Shown: one piece after another, positions 8,709 through 17,100 of the stretch
Layout of the letters: every line of letters starts with the position of its first letter
Position numbering within the stretch: position 1 is the first letter of the stretch
Assembly: GCA_947629455.1 (NCBI GenBank)
Contig: CANRDT010000014.1
Location: 1-54,241, forward strand
Length of the DNA: 54,241 nt
From: an uncultured Ruminococcus sp.
GTDB lineage: Bacteria > Bacillota > Clostridia > Oscillospirales > Ruminococcaceae
Direction of reading: 5' to 3'
Notes under the pieces: generated by a model
What the model was told of the DNA's origin: nothing
What the model saw: the letters and a program-made list of their open reading frames with translations, nothing else
Database searches by the model: none
Translations under genes and position numbers: made by a program

Positions 8709-8799
8709 CTCCGTTGATCGAATAATGCTCCGAAAAACAGCGGCTCATCGCCGCTAAGTAAAGCAAACGGCAAAAAGCTGCGTTTTCGCGGGTGTATGG

Positions 8800-9096
8800 T
8801 CATTCTATCGTCAGAATATCCGAAAAGCCCGTGATCTCGAACACTTCCATAACCGTTTCGTTGACGTTGCGTATCACCATTTCGCCCTGCTTGTTCATTA
8901 CTTTCTGTGCGGCAAGCAGCACGCGCAGACCTGCCGAGGAAATGTATTCCAGTTCTGCAAAGTCAAGCGTCAGCGAGGTTATGCCGTTTATGCCGTGTTT
9001 GAGTTCCGCCTCGAGCTGCGGTGCGGTCGTGGTGTCAAGTCTGCCGGAAACAGTTATTTCCAGAGCGGTGTCCTGTTGATTCTTAGTGATCGTCAT
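8800..9096 (-). CDS. STAS-domain anti-anti-sigma factor
   Basis: 98 residues from the ATG at 9094-9096, which has GGAGG 8 nt upstream; an earlier in-frame ATG lies inside that site. The sequence DFAELEYISSAGLRVLLAA is the signature of SpoIIAA/RsbV-type STAS proteins, and the Ser pair in YISSAGLR includes the usual phosphorylation site. It lies 45 nt downstream of the sensor kinase gene and 91 nt upstream of the phosphatase. Expected role: in unphosphorylated form it binds the RsbW-like protein and releases that protein's client. Confidence 0.92.
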   Translation of the reverse strand: MTITKNQQDTALEITVSGRLDTTTAPQLEAELKHGINGITSLTLDFAELEYISSAGLRVLLAAQKVMNKQGEMVIRNVNETVMEVFEITGFSDILTIE

Positions 9097-9141
9097 TTGT
9101 GATACCTCCATAAAATATAAAATTGTTCGTTTTGTCTGTTT

Positions 9142-10515
9142 TCAGACTTCCATGTGTATGTTCAGGCGAACGCGCGCCGTGAACGTTTCATTTTCGGCAT
9201 TAAAGCGGAAAGCCGCGCTGCCGTCATACTTGTGCGCCGTATGAGCTATGCTGCGCAGTCCGAAACTTTCGCCCGTTCTGTCGCTTAAAAATGCCTTTGC
9301 CGGAGAAAATCCGTCCTGTGTCTGATAGCGGCGGTCAAGCTTCACCTCCCTGCAGGAATTGGATATTTCAATGGCAAGCGAACCCTGCACCGTGCCTATC
9401 TGCACCTTTATCCAGCGTTCAGAACAGTCGCGGCAGGCAATGATCGCGTTTTCCATAGCATTGCCGAAAAGCACCGTCAGGTCTACCGGTTCGATGTCAA
9501 TATCTCCGCACGCCGCCTGCACCGTGCATTTTATATCCTCTTCTCTTGCCATTGCCACATAGTATTGCAGCAGCCCGTTGATTATCAGGTTTTTGCAGTA
9601 GACCTCGTTATCGCGCTTTACCGTGGTGTCTATCACGCGCGAAAGATAGTTTTTCATCTCGTCATACTGCTCCCTGCCGAGCATATCGCAGAGTGTGTTG
9701 TAATGATGCCGCAGATCGTGGCGCATACGCCTGGTATTTTCCATTTCGTTGACTATGTTGTCGTATTGGATCTGCTGTATCTCTATCGCCTGCCGCTCGT
9801 CGCTTTCTCTCTTGCGGCGGACGGATTCGCGCAGGATAAGCCAGTAGACGAGTATCTGATTGAAAGTACACATTACCGTAGCAGGCAAAAAGGTTATCGT
9901 ATATCCCAACGTCGCAAATGTCGTGCTGGAGTAGATGATAACAGCGCAGTACAAAAATGTAGAAAAAGCGCAGATACCAAATTCGCGCTTTATATTATGC
10001 GGTTCGCTCTCCGCTAAGTATTCTTTCAGCGGCTCTATTACCGTCGGTATCATTATCGGCAGCATAACGGCATTGTAGAGTATAAAGATCACCGTAAAGG
10101 ATCGGGGATAGGTATACAGCACCGCTCCCGGACTGTCGGGATAAAGTATCTTATGTACCATATTTACCACTACAAATTCAGTGATAGCATAGAAAAACAC
10201 AACGAAAAATACCATCAGCTTTTTTATCAGCGATTCGCGCACCAGAAAGATAAACGCCAGCAGCACGGGCAGAATGGCGAGAGTCATAAAGGTGTTCGCC
10301 AAAAAAGTGTGCGAGGGGAATTTTTCCATATCCCGAAAACAGATAACGGCGGAAAAAGCAGCCGCCAGCAGAATGAGCGCGAGCGTCATTCCCGTGAAGA
10401 TCTTTTTTCGGCTGAAACGGTGATCCTCCTGCGGAAAGGGCAGGAATATCAGCAGCGCGCAGGGCAGCAGCTGCGCCAGAAAGCCGAGAAAGTTATCTAT
10501 TAGTATGTCAATCAT
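9142..10515 (-). CDS. GHKL-type (AgrC-like) sensor histidine kinase
   Basis: 457 residues. About six hydrophobic segments in the first 220 residues form a polytopic sensor, followed by a helical dimerisation segment with MRHDLRHHYNTL (phospho-His near residue 267), then an ATPase domain with FGNAMENAIIAC (N box) and GESFGLRSI (G box). This is the architecture of peptide-pheromone receptors such as AgrC, but no AgrB/AgrD-type genes are present. The ATG overlaps the end of the response-regulator gene by 8 nt. Its ribosome site is effectively a G10 tract (10522-10531) 6 nt before the ATG, which is unusual. Confidence 0.92.
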   Translation of the reverse strand: MIDILIDNFLGFLAQLLPCALLIFLPFPQEDHRFSRKKIFTGMTLALILLAAAFSAVICFRDMEKFPSHTFLANTFMTLAILPVLLAFIFLVRESLIKKLMVFFVVFFYAITEFVVVNMVHKILYPDSPGAVLYTYPRSFTVIFILYNAVMLPIMIPTVIEPLKEYLAESEPHNIKREFGICAFSTFLYCAVIIYSSTTFATLGYTITFLPATVMCTFNQILVYWLILRESVRRKRESDERQAIEIQQIQYDNIVNEMENTRRMRHDLRHHYNTLCDMLGREQYDEMKNYLSRVIDTTVKRDNEVYCKNLIINGLLQYYVAMAREEDIKCTVQAACGDIDIEPVDLTVLFGNAMENAIIACRDCSERWIKVQIGTVQGSLAIEISNSCREVKLDRRYQTQDGFSPAKAFLSDRTGESFGLRSIAHTAHKYDGSAAFRFNAENETFTARVRLNIHMEV

Positions 10516-11251
10516 TTTCTACCCCCCCCCCGACTCCAAAACCCTTGCGGCTTGACAGTCTTTCAAAAACATAATTGTCGTAAGCTGCGCGTATAGCGGC
10601 CTTTTGCCTCACCGCAACCGGAAGTCTTATACCGTTTCTCAGCACGCAGACGTCAGTGCCCATTTTCACGATATAGTCCATATTCACAACGATACCCCTG
10701 TTGATACGCAGGAAGTTACCGTTCATCTTTTTCTCGAGTTCACCGAGCGGAGTCCAGACCTTGAGCCGTCTGCCGTCGGCAAGCGAAACGTTGACCGCGT
10801 GGTTGTCGTTTTCAAGCAGCATTATCTGATCGAAGAACACCGTATACCGCTGCGCGCCTATTGTCAGGACGATGCTTTCGCGGCGGGTGTGGCGGTTTTC
10901 GGACAGCCTCCTGAACACCTCGATAACTCCCTCCGTCGTGACGGGTTTTATAAGATAGTGCAAAGCGTTCAGGGAAAATGCGTCGACCGCGTGTTCCCTG
11001 CTGACCGTCACGAACACGACGCTTGTGTCCGAGGATATGTCATAAAGCCGTTTTGCGATGTCGATACCGCTCTCGCCGGGCATATATATATCTAAAAAAA
11101 CTACATCGAAAGGCGAGGAATTTTTCGCCGCCTCCAGAAGCGCAGTTCCGCTTGAAAATTTTTCGGCGGTTTGTGTGGGATCCCAGCCCTGGAGAGCATT
11201 CTCAAACTGCTCCTGCTCGCGGAAGTCGTCGTCGCACACTGCAATGCGCAT
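10508..11251 (-). CDS. LytTR-family response regulator
   Basis: 247 residues. N-terminal receiver domain with the acidic pocket VCDDD and the phospho-acceptor in VFLDIYMPG (about residue 56), then a LytTR DNA-binding domain (about 130-235; LLENDNHAVNV, FLRINRGIVVNM). It is the first gene of the train leading to the exporter and precursors. The promoter at 11346-11374 is about 95 nt upstream of the ATG, and a GGAGG-like site precedes it. The last residues (GVGGGVEND) are encoded across a run of ten G, so strand slippage would change the C-terminus. Partner of the kinase at 9142-10515. Confidence 0.93.
   Translation of the reverse strand: MRIAVCDDDFREQEQFENALQGWDPTQTAEKFSSGTALLEAAKNSSPFDVVFLDIYMPGESGIDIAKRLYDISSDTSVVFVTVSREHAVDAFSLNALHYLIKPVTTEGVIEVFRRLSENRHTRRESIVLTIGAQRYTVFFDQIMLLENDNHAVNVSLADGRRLKVWTPLGELEKKMNGNFLRINRGIVVNMDYIVKMGTDVCVLRNGIRLPVAVRQKAAIRAAYDNYVFERLSSRKGFGVGGGVEND
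10522..10531 (-). repeat. Homopolymeric G10 tract at the regulator/kinase junction
   Basis: Ten consecutive C on the plus strand (G on the coding strand), inside the last codons of the response regulator and 6 nt before the kinase ATG. One base less gives an immediate TAG after three Gly codons. One base more gives GGGG-Arg-Lys-stop. Both also shift the spacing of the only plausible ribosome site of the kinase. Confidence 0.9.
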
Positions 11252-11345
11252 ATTTCATTCCTCCCAAGGATAGTAACTTTTATGTATATTTTGTATATAA
11301 AACACCTGTAAAAATATCGGTTTTTTTGGCTGATAAGTCATTCTT

Positions 11346-11374
11346 ATTATACCACAAAAAGGCCATTTACTCAA
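11346..11374 (-). promoter_or_regulatory. Sigma-A-type promoter of the regulator/kinase/exporter train
   Basis: On the minus strand, -35 TTGAGT (11369-11374), 17-bp spacer, -10 TATAAT (11346-11351). It lies about 95 nt upstream of the LytTR regulator ATG and is the only strong promoter seen for the 11-kb gene train. Confidence 0.7.
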
Positions 11375-11439
11375 TATTGCGCCGTTGATTTTTACGAAAT
11401 CAAAACTGACTTTTAGGAAGTCGGAACGCGGAGCTTTTA

Positions 11440-11495
11440 GAGGTAAGAGATAAGAGGTAAGAAGTAAGAGATAAGAGGTAAGAGGTAAGAAGTAA
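11440..11495 (+). repeat. Tandem 7-bp repeat, eight GARRTAA units
   Basis: Eight consecutive heptamers of the form GAGGTAA, GAGATAA or GAAGTAA with no spacer. The same unit recurs as shorter or imperfect arrays near 17816-17857, 21783-21800, 36705-36725 and, inverted, 51730-51760. It is a likely variable-number repeat belonging to the composite intergenic repeats. The rest of the 11252-11871 gap holds the promoter above, a repeat copy and a terminator; no gene is supported. Confidence 0.85.
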
Positions 11496-11504
11496 GAGTA
11501 GCTC

Positions 11505-11700
11505 CGCAGGAAGATTTCACGCTCTGAAATTTATTTGATAAGCAGAGGGAGAAATCAAAAAGGTTTTCGGTCAAGCCTTTTCCTTAAAAAGGCTGCCCTC
11601 GCGCGGGCGCGCTTGTCGCCCTCTGCGATGTGCGGAGCGTTCAAACCTTGCAGATCGGGCGGTCAATGCACTTTGACATTATACCGTTTTCCTAACAAAC
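11505..11700 (+). repeat. Composite intergenic repeat, copy 1
   Basis: Contains the shared blocks TTTCACGCTCT, TTGATAAGCAGAG, AAAGGTTTTCGGTCAAGCC, the hairpin AGCCTTTTCCTTAAAAAGGCT, GCGGGCGCGCTTGTCGCCC, TGCGGAGCG and ATCGGGCGGT. Inverted copies lie at about 17890-18190, 36540-36700 and 51545-51720, and another same-orientation copy starts at 54078. An open frame of 82 codons through it is repeat-derived. Confidence 0.8.
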
Positions 11701-11729
11701 GGCGCAGGATATATCTGCAAATAACGGAT

Positions 11730-11768
11730 AAAAAAAGCTGCGGAGCTAAAATTTACTCTCACAGCTTT
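11730..11768 (-). terminator. Intrinsic terminator downstream of the TIR/asparaginase operon
   Basis: On the minus strand AAGCTGTG pairs with CGCAGCTT (one G-U), followed by seven T. It sits about 100 nt after the asparaginase stop codon. Confidence 0.6.
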
Positions 11769-11871
11769 GTGTCTTTTATATAAGCTCGTCACGAGTTTCC
11801 CCTAAAATTCAGAGGATATTTACTCTCGGCTTTTATTCTTTGCGCTCATTTTATTCAGCTTTTAGAGACGA

Positions 11872-12873
11872 TCAAAGTACAAAAGGTATTATATCCGAGC
11901 CGAGAGAACGTCCGAGCAAGCCGGCAGGGTCTTTCCCCTCGGAAACGCACAACCACAGCTTTACATATGCCGCGATCGGTGCGATGTGTTTTATCGGTAT
12001 GATCGAAAATCTTCCGAAAGCGCCTGTACTCTCATAGGCTTGACCGTCGTATACTCCGACAAGAAATATCGCCGTGCCATTCTGCGCCGCTTTTTCAAAA
12101 AAATCCTTGGGACAGTAATTCTTCGTGTTTATCGTTCCCGAATGGTAACTTTTGTGTACGATATAATCTATGCCGTCAATATCGGGATATGTCATTCCGG
12201 GATAAGGCTCGATAAAAAGTATCCGCTCCGCCGCCGCCGCAAGATCGCCGTGTCCGAGCGGAGAGATCTCATCTGCAACAAGCTCTGCGCTTTCGTTTCT
12301 GCAAAATCCGTACCCGCTGTCAAAATAACCGTAATACATATCACACACGCTGAAAATTTTATCCGAAAACGCCATAGAACCGAGCAGCCTTGCCGCAAAG
12401 TGAACGTAGATATTTCCGTCAGGCTCGTTTTGGTACGGCACCCACACTCCCGGCGTTCTGACATTCGCTATAAATTCAACGGCAGCGCGCATATTCGCAA
12501 GACCGTTTGAAAGGGGATCTTCCACGGGGCGGTTTGCGGAGAGTATCATTATCGGTACTTTTGCATTTAAGGTATAGGCGAGCGCGGCGGCTGAATACTG
12601 GATAGTATCCGTTCCGTGCGTTACGATAACTCCGTCGTAACCGCCGTTTTCCGTGCGCTCCTTTACGGTGTCGATAAGCCTGCCGATCATTTCACCGCAG
12701 TTGTTTTCGCTAAGCTCCGTATACGGTTCAGCCGAGTCGTATTCAAAGGACAGTCCATACTTTTTATCATATTCCTCAAGCAGGATATAGGGCTTGCCCT
12801 CGTCCGTGCTTATGTAATCCCCTTTTACAGTACTTCCGATCGTTCCGCCGGTAAAAACAAAAAGTATCTTCAT
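11872..12873 (-). CDS. L-asparaginase family protein
   Basis: 333 residues, the usual length of cytoplasmic type I asparaginases. It has both catalytic motifs: TGGTIGS with the nucleophile Thr11, and VTHGTDT at 84-90. The motif MILSANRPVEDPLSNG is also typical. No signal peptide. Reaction by family: asparagine to aspartate and ammonia; glutaminase or amide-transfer variants cannot be excluded. The ATG overlaps the stop of the TIR gene by one base (TGATG), so the two are translationally coupled. Asparaginases are not usually linked to TIR proteins, which makes the pairing worth attention. Confidence 0.92.
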   Translation of the reverse strand: MKILFVFTGGTIGSTVKGDYISTDEGKPYILLEEYDKKYGLSFEYDSAEPYTELSENNCGEMIGRLIDTVKERTENGGYDGVIVTHGTDTIQYSAAALAYTLNAKVPIMILSANRPVEDPLSNGLANMRAAVEFIANVRTPGVWVPYQNEPDGNIYVHFAARLLGSMAFSDKIFSVCDMYYGYFDSGYGFCRNESAELVADEISPLGHGDLAAAAERILFIEPYPGMTYPDIDGIDYIVHKSYHSGTINTKNYCPKDFFEKAAQNGTAIFLVGVYDGQAYESTGAFGRFSIIPIKHIAPIAAYVKLWLCVSEGKDPAGLLGRSLGSDIIPFVL

Positions 12874-13901
12874 CAGAAATCCTGCTCGCTTTCTTCCAAC
12901 ATAATTTTAAACACGCAGGCGGATTTGAATCTGCTCTTCATAGGGCAGGATATACATTCAAGTCTGACCTGAACGTCTATCAGAGTTTCTATTACCCCTT
13001 CGCAGTAACCCTTTACAAATTCGCAGACCTGCTTTCTGTTCTTTTTATCCACGATAAAACATTCGTTTATCGAAAGTTCTCCCTCAAAATCTCCGCTGTA
13101 TATGTCTACGTTTACTTTTATATCGAATTTTCCCCAGCCGACGTTTGAATCAAATTCGCACCATTTTTTCAGCTTGGTCTCGTATGAGGAGGGCGTATTC
13201 TGCTCGAAATCCCAGCGCGAATTTAGTCTTTGGGCGAAGTTCTGACCGCTCTGGTAGCCCGACGCGTGGAATATCTCCTTGGTCTTTTCCCTGCCTGCGA
13301 TCTCGTCCACGCTGTCAAAGATACTGCTGAACATATTTATGAAAGTATCCGTCCTGAAGCTTACGTTGCGCTGATGATCTTCGGGATTTATCATTATTCC
13401 TCTTTCGGGGATATATTCAAAAACCGTGGAGGTATTGGCGGCTGCAGAGGTCTCCTCTTTAATTGTATGCTCCTCTTTCTTCTGATTTGCAGGGGTATAG
13501 GAGCTTAAAAAAGGAATTACCGAATCGAGCAGCTTGTTGTAGTATGACGACACCATTCCGGGATAAGCGAGTATCCTCTGTGTTCTGCCGAGATAGTATC
13601 TGAAATCGTCATTCATTTCAAATTCTTCCACAAAGAAAGGTATGAGGTTTTTCTTCTTATTGACGATAACGTCTATCTCGTTGAGGACGTGCTCAGAATT
13701 GTTCATCGCTCCCGAGGCGATAAGCACGATCGCGCTGCACTTGTCAATAGCGTGCATAAGATTAGACGCATAGGGCATTCCGGGGTCTACGTCCCTCGGC
13801 GCAATAAAGCAAGGAACGTTTTGGCTCTCCAGATAACTCACCACCGAAAAAGCAATTTCCTTATCGGGCGAAGAGTAGCTTATAAATATTTGTTTTTCCA
13901 T
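12873..13901 (-). CDS. TIR-domain protein with V4R-like C-terminal domain
   Basis: 342 residues from the ATG at 13899-13901, which has GGAGG 7 nt upstream; a 32-codon N-terminal extension of the frame lacks features. Residues 1-135 form a bacterial TIR domain: QIFISYSSPDKEIA, FIAPRDVDPG, and SEHVLNEI with Glu75 at the place of the catalytic Glu of NAD-cleaving TIRs. After a low-complexity linker (about 145-180), residues 190-340 match the pattern of the V4R (4-vinyl reductase) small-molecule-binding domain, ending CEFVKGYCEGVIETL...CISCPMK...ACVFKI with paired cysteines. It may be a ligand-controlled NADase or signalling enzyme; antiviral defence is possible but unproven. Confidence 0.88.
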   Translation of the reverse strand: MEKQIFISYSSPDKEIAFSVVSYLESQNVPCFIAPRDVDPGMPYASNLMHAIDKCSAIVLIASGAMNNSEHVLNEIDVIVNKKKNLIPFFVEEFEMNDDFRYYLGRTQRILAYPGMVSSYYNKLLDSVIPFLSSYTPANQKKEEHTIKEETSAAANTSTVFEYIPERGIMINPEDHQRNVSFRTDTFINMFSSIFDSVDEIAGREKTKEIFHASGYQSGQNFAQRLNSRWDFEQNTPSSYETKLKKWCEFDSNVGWGKFDIKVNVDIYSGDFEGELSINECFIVDKKNRKQVCEFVKGYCEGVIETLIDVQVRLECISCPMKSRFKSACVFKIMLEESEQDF

Positions 13902-13987
13902 ATCAAAACCTCCGTCAGAGCAGGTAATGCGCAAAGCGCTGCAAAAAAGGTCGGCATAAGTCGGTATCTGCGCTGTCCTATAATAAT

Positions 13988-14016
13988 AATTTAGCATATT
14001 ATTCCCCGATTGTCAA
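13988..14016 (-). promoter_or_regulatory. Promoter of the TIR-asparaginase operon
   Basis: Minus strand -35 TTGACA (14011-14016), 17-bp spacer, -10 TAAATT (13988-13993), about 87 nt upstream of the TIR ATG. A perfect palindrome GTCAATTGAC lies further upstream at 14053-14062. Confidence 0.6.
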
Positions 14017-14153
14017 TACGGCAGGAGCGGACAAATTTCAATTATTTTCCTCGTCAATTGACAGTACTTATAATACCGATTTTCTGAAAGCTATCGTTTT
14101 CACCATTGGGAGAAATAACAAAAGTCTGTCTGACAAAGAACATTCAAAGACAA

Positions 14154-14181
14154 AAAACAGCGGAATTTCCTCCGCTGTTTT
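14154..14181 (-). terminator. Terminator of the hybrid kinase gene
   Basis: Perfect 11-bp stem AAAACAGCGGA/TCCGCTGTTTT with a 6-nt loop and a run of T on the minus strand, 17 nt after the stop codon. Confidence 0.88.
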
Positions 14182-14197
14182 CCCCCCCTGACAAAAG

Positions 14198-17100
14198 TTA
14201 CTTGGTAAGCACTTCCCCGAGAGTTTTCATCATCTTTTTAATATCTATCGGCTTTGGCAGATAACCGTTCATACCCGATTCAAGCACGCGTTTCTTATCC
14301 TCCTCAAAGGCATTCGCGGTCATTGCTATGATAGGTATTTCCGCAAGTTCCTTATCCTCCATTGAACGTATGCGGTGAGTAGCCTCGTAGCCGTCCATTA
14401 CGGGCATCTGTATATCCATAAGCACCAGATCGTACTTCTTATGCTTATCGCTTATCATATCGCACGCCTCCTGACCGTTTTGCGCGCACTCCACGTCAAA
14501 GCCTGCCTCCTCGAGTATCTCGGTAGCGATCTCGCGGTTGAGTTCGTTATCCTCGGTAAGCAGTATCCGTTTTCCCTTGAACGAATAGTCGTTCTGCTCG
14601 GGAGGTTTTTCCTCGTCGACGCGTTTGCCCAGACTGTTTTCAAGCGTTCTGTGCAGATCGGAAACGAACAGCGGCTTGCTGATAAAGTCGGTGACTCCGG
14701 CTTCACGCGCCTCCTTTTCTATATCCGCCCAGTCGTATGCAGACATAAGGATTATAGGCGATTCCTCACCGACCACCCTGCGTATCTGTCTGACCGTTTC
14801 TATTCCGTCCATATCCGGCATCGACCAGTCTATTATATAAACGTGGAACGGATCTTCAAGGTCTTCCGCCTCTTCCGCTCTTACGACAGCCTCTCTGCCC
14901 GATATTGTCCATTCGGCTCTCATACCGATATGACGCAGCATACTCGCAACGCTCTGGCAGCTGACAAGATCGTCGTCAACGACAAGACTTCTGAAACCGA
15001 TAAGCTCCTTTATCATACCAACGCCGCTCGATTCGGACGCCATACGCAGTTCAAGGTCGATAACAAATTCCGTGCCTTCGCCCTGCTTGCTCTTGACCTC
15101 GATAGTACCGCCCATCATATCCACTATCGTTTTGGTGATCGCCATACCAAGACCGGTGCCCTGTATGCCGCTCACGGTAGTACTTCTTTCCCGTGTGAAC
15201 GGCTCAAAGATCGTCTTTACAAACTCCTCGTTCATACCTATGCCGTTGTCCCTTACGCAAAATTCATATACGGCATATCCCGACTTTTCCGATGGCTTTT
15301 GCTTTACCAGTATCGAAACCGTTCCGCCGGAATTTGTAAACTTGATAGCGTTTGACACAAGGTTTAAAAGTATCTGGTTTATCCTCAGCTTATCGCAGTA
15401 TACGTCCTCGCAGCTTACGTCGATTATATCTATAAAGAGCTCCATATGCTTTGCGTGTATATCCGACTGTATGATATTGCGCAGTCCCTGCAATATCTCC
15501 GGCAGATTGGCTGGATGCTCCTCTATCGTGACCTTGCCTGCCTCGATACGGCTCATATCGAGTATATCGTTAATAAGCGACAGCAGATGATTCGACGCCT
15601 GAGAGATCTTGTCGAGATAGTCGAGCGCGCGCTCCTTGTTGTCAAGATGAGTTGTGGCGAGCGCGGTAAAACCGATTATGGCGTTCATAGGCGTGCGTAT
15701 ATCGTGCGACATATTATTGAGGAATGTAGTCTTTGCTCGGTTTGCCGAATCCGCCGCCTCAAGCGCCTTTTCAAGCTCGGCAGTCTTTGAGGCAAGCTCC
15801 TTTGTCGCCTCGGCAATATCGGTTTGCAGACGTTTCTGCACGGAAGTCCTCCAGATAAGCAGCACTATCGCCAGAATAAACGCAAAGATAAACGCCGCCG
15901 CGATGATGACATATACCGGGTGATTGTAAATAAGTCCCTCAAGCGTAACGCGCTGCTCGGGAAGTGCAATATCCACCTCCCTGCGTATGATAGTGGTAAG
16001 TTCGCGGCTGTTAAGTCCCGATACGCATTTATTCATTATCGAAAGCAGCTGACCGGTATTTTCCGTATTGCGGTTTATGGCGTACACGACCGAAATGGTA
16101 TCGAGAAGAGAAGAGGAAAGCAGATTCTTTTTATCGTCGCGAAGTATCTTTTCCGCAATATACGCATAAGCCGCCGTTGCGTCCGCATCGCCGTTTTCCA
16201 CGGCTGCCAGACATTTTTCAAGATCGGGGTAGGTCTGTATTTTTTTATCGGGATAAAATTTCTCTACATATTTATTCAAAATAGTGTAGTCGTCGATAAG
16301 GGCGATAGTGTTTATATCTCCCCTGTGCTTTGTAAGCGTTATGAGTGAGTAGCTCGTATCGTAATAAGAGGAGGTTATGGCATAGCCCTCCTGCTCGGCA
16401 AGATAATGATCTTCGGTATAGTCGAGCACTATATCCGCCTTGCCCTGTCTGCGCATTTCGATATATTCCTTATGATCTTTCGGCAGCAGATACTCATACG
16501 GCAAAGATGTCCTTTTCAGCATTGCGTCAAACACCTCGGGATAAATACCCTTGGCGGTGTTTCCCTCAAAATACGAATACGGCGCGCGTCCCGGATTAAC
16601 AAGAATTTTAAGTGTCTTTCCTGATTTCTTGAACTGTCTGATATAATCCCTTTCCGATGCGGAAAGCACGATATTTCCGGCAGTATCGGTCGAATAGTAT
16701 TTCTTGTTGAGCGCCGTCCGCCAATCGGGACTGTATTCGTCCATAAGGTCTATAGCCTGATCTATCTGCCGCATAAGCTCGGTATTATCCTTATTCGTGC
16801 AGATATAGAACGGATTAAGCGAAAAGCTTTCCACCAGCCATTCGTTTTCAAGAGCGCGCAGGCTGCCGCTCACCACAGCGTCCACCTCGCCGTCCTGCAA
16901 AGCGGCGATAAGATCGGCGTTCGTCTGATAGTAGAGCGTTTCATACTCAAAGGAATTTTCTGCGGCAAAATCTTCAAATGTCGCGTTTTTCGAGTTGCCG
17001 TCAAGCATTCCCACCGTTATCCCGTCATATGTATCATAATCGCCTGCAACAATATCGGTATTGCCTGCCTTGATCGTCATAATAGTGGAATTGTATCCGA

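Noticed and set aside
1-11251. Lanthipeptide or other modified-peptide cluster
   Set aside because: No LanM, radical SAM, YcaO or similar enzyme in the window; only precursors and exporters are present, so a modification type cannot be claimed.
11440-11495. CRISPR-like regular repeat
   Set aside because: The units are 7 bp and contiguous without spacers, so it is a simple tandem repeat.
11535-11783. 82-codon frame in the 11.5 kb gap, with similar frames at 17889-18146 and 51440-51679
   Set aside because: All run through the dispersed repeats and the hairpin module; products are low-complexity and unrelated to known proteins.
12873-13901. Assignment to the Thoeris defence system
   Set aside because: No ThsA-type SIR2/SLOG partner is next to the TIR gene; only an asparaginase is.
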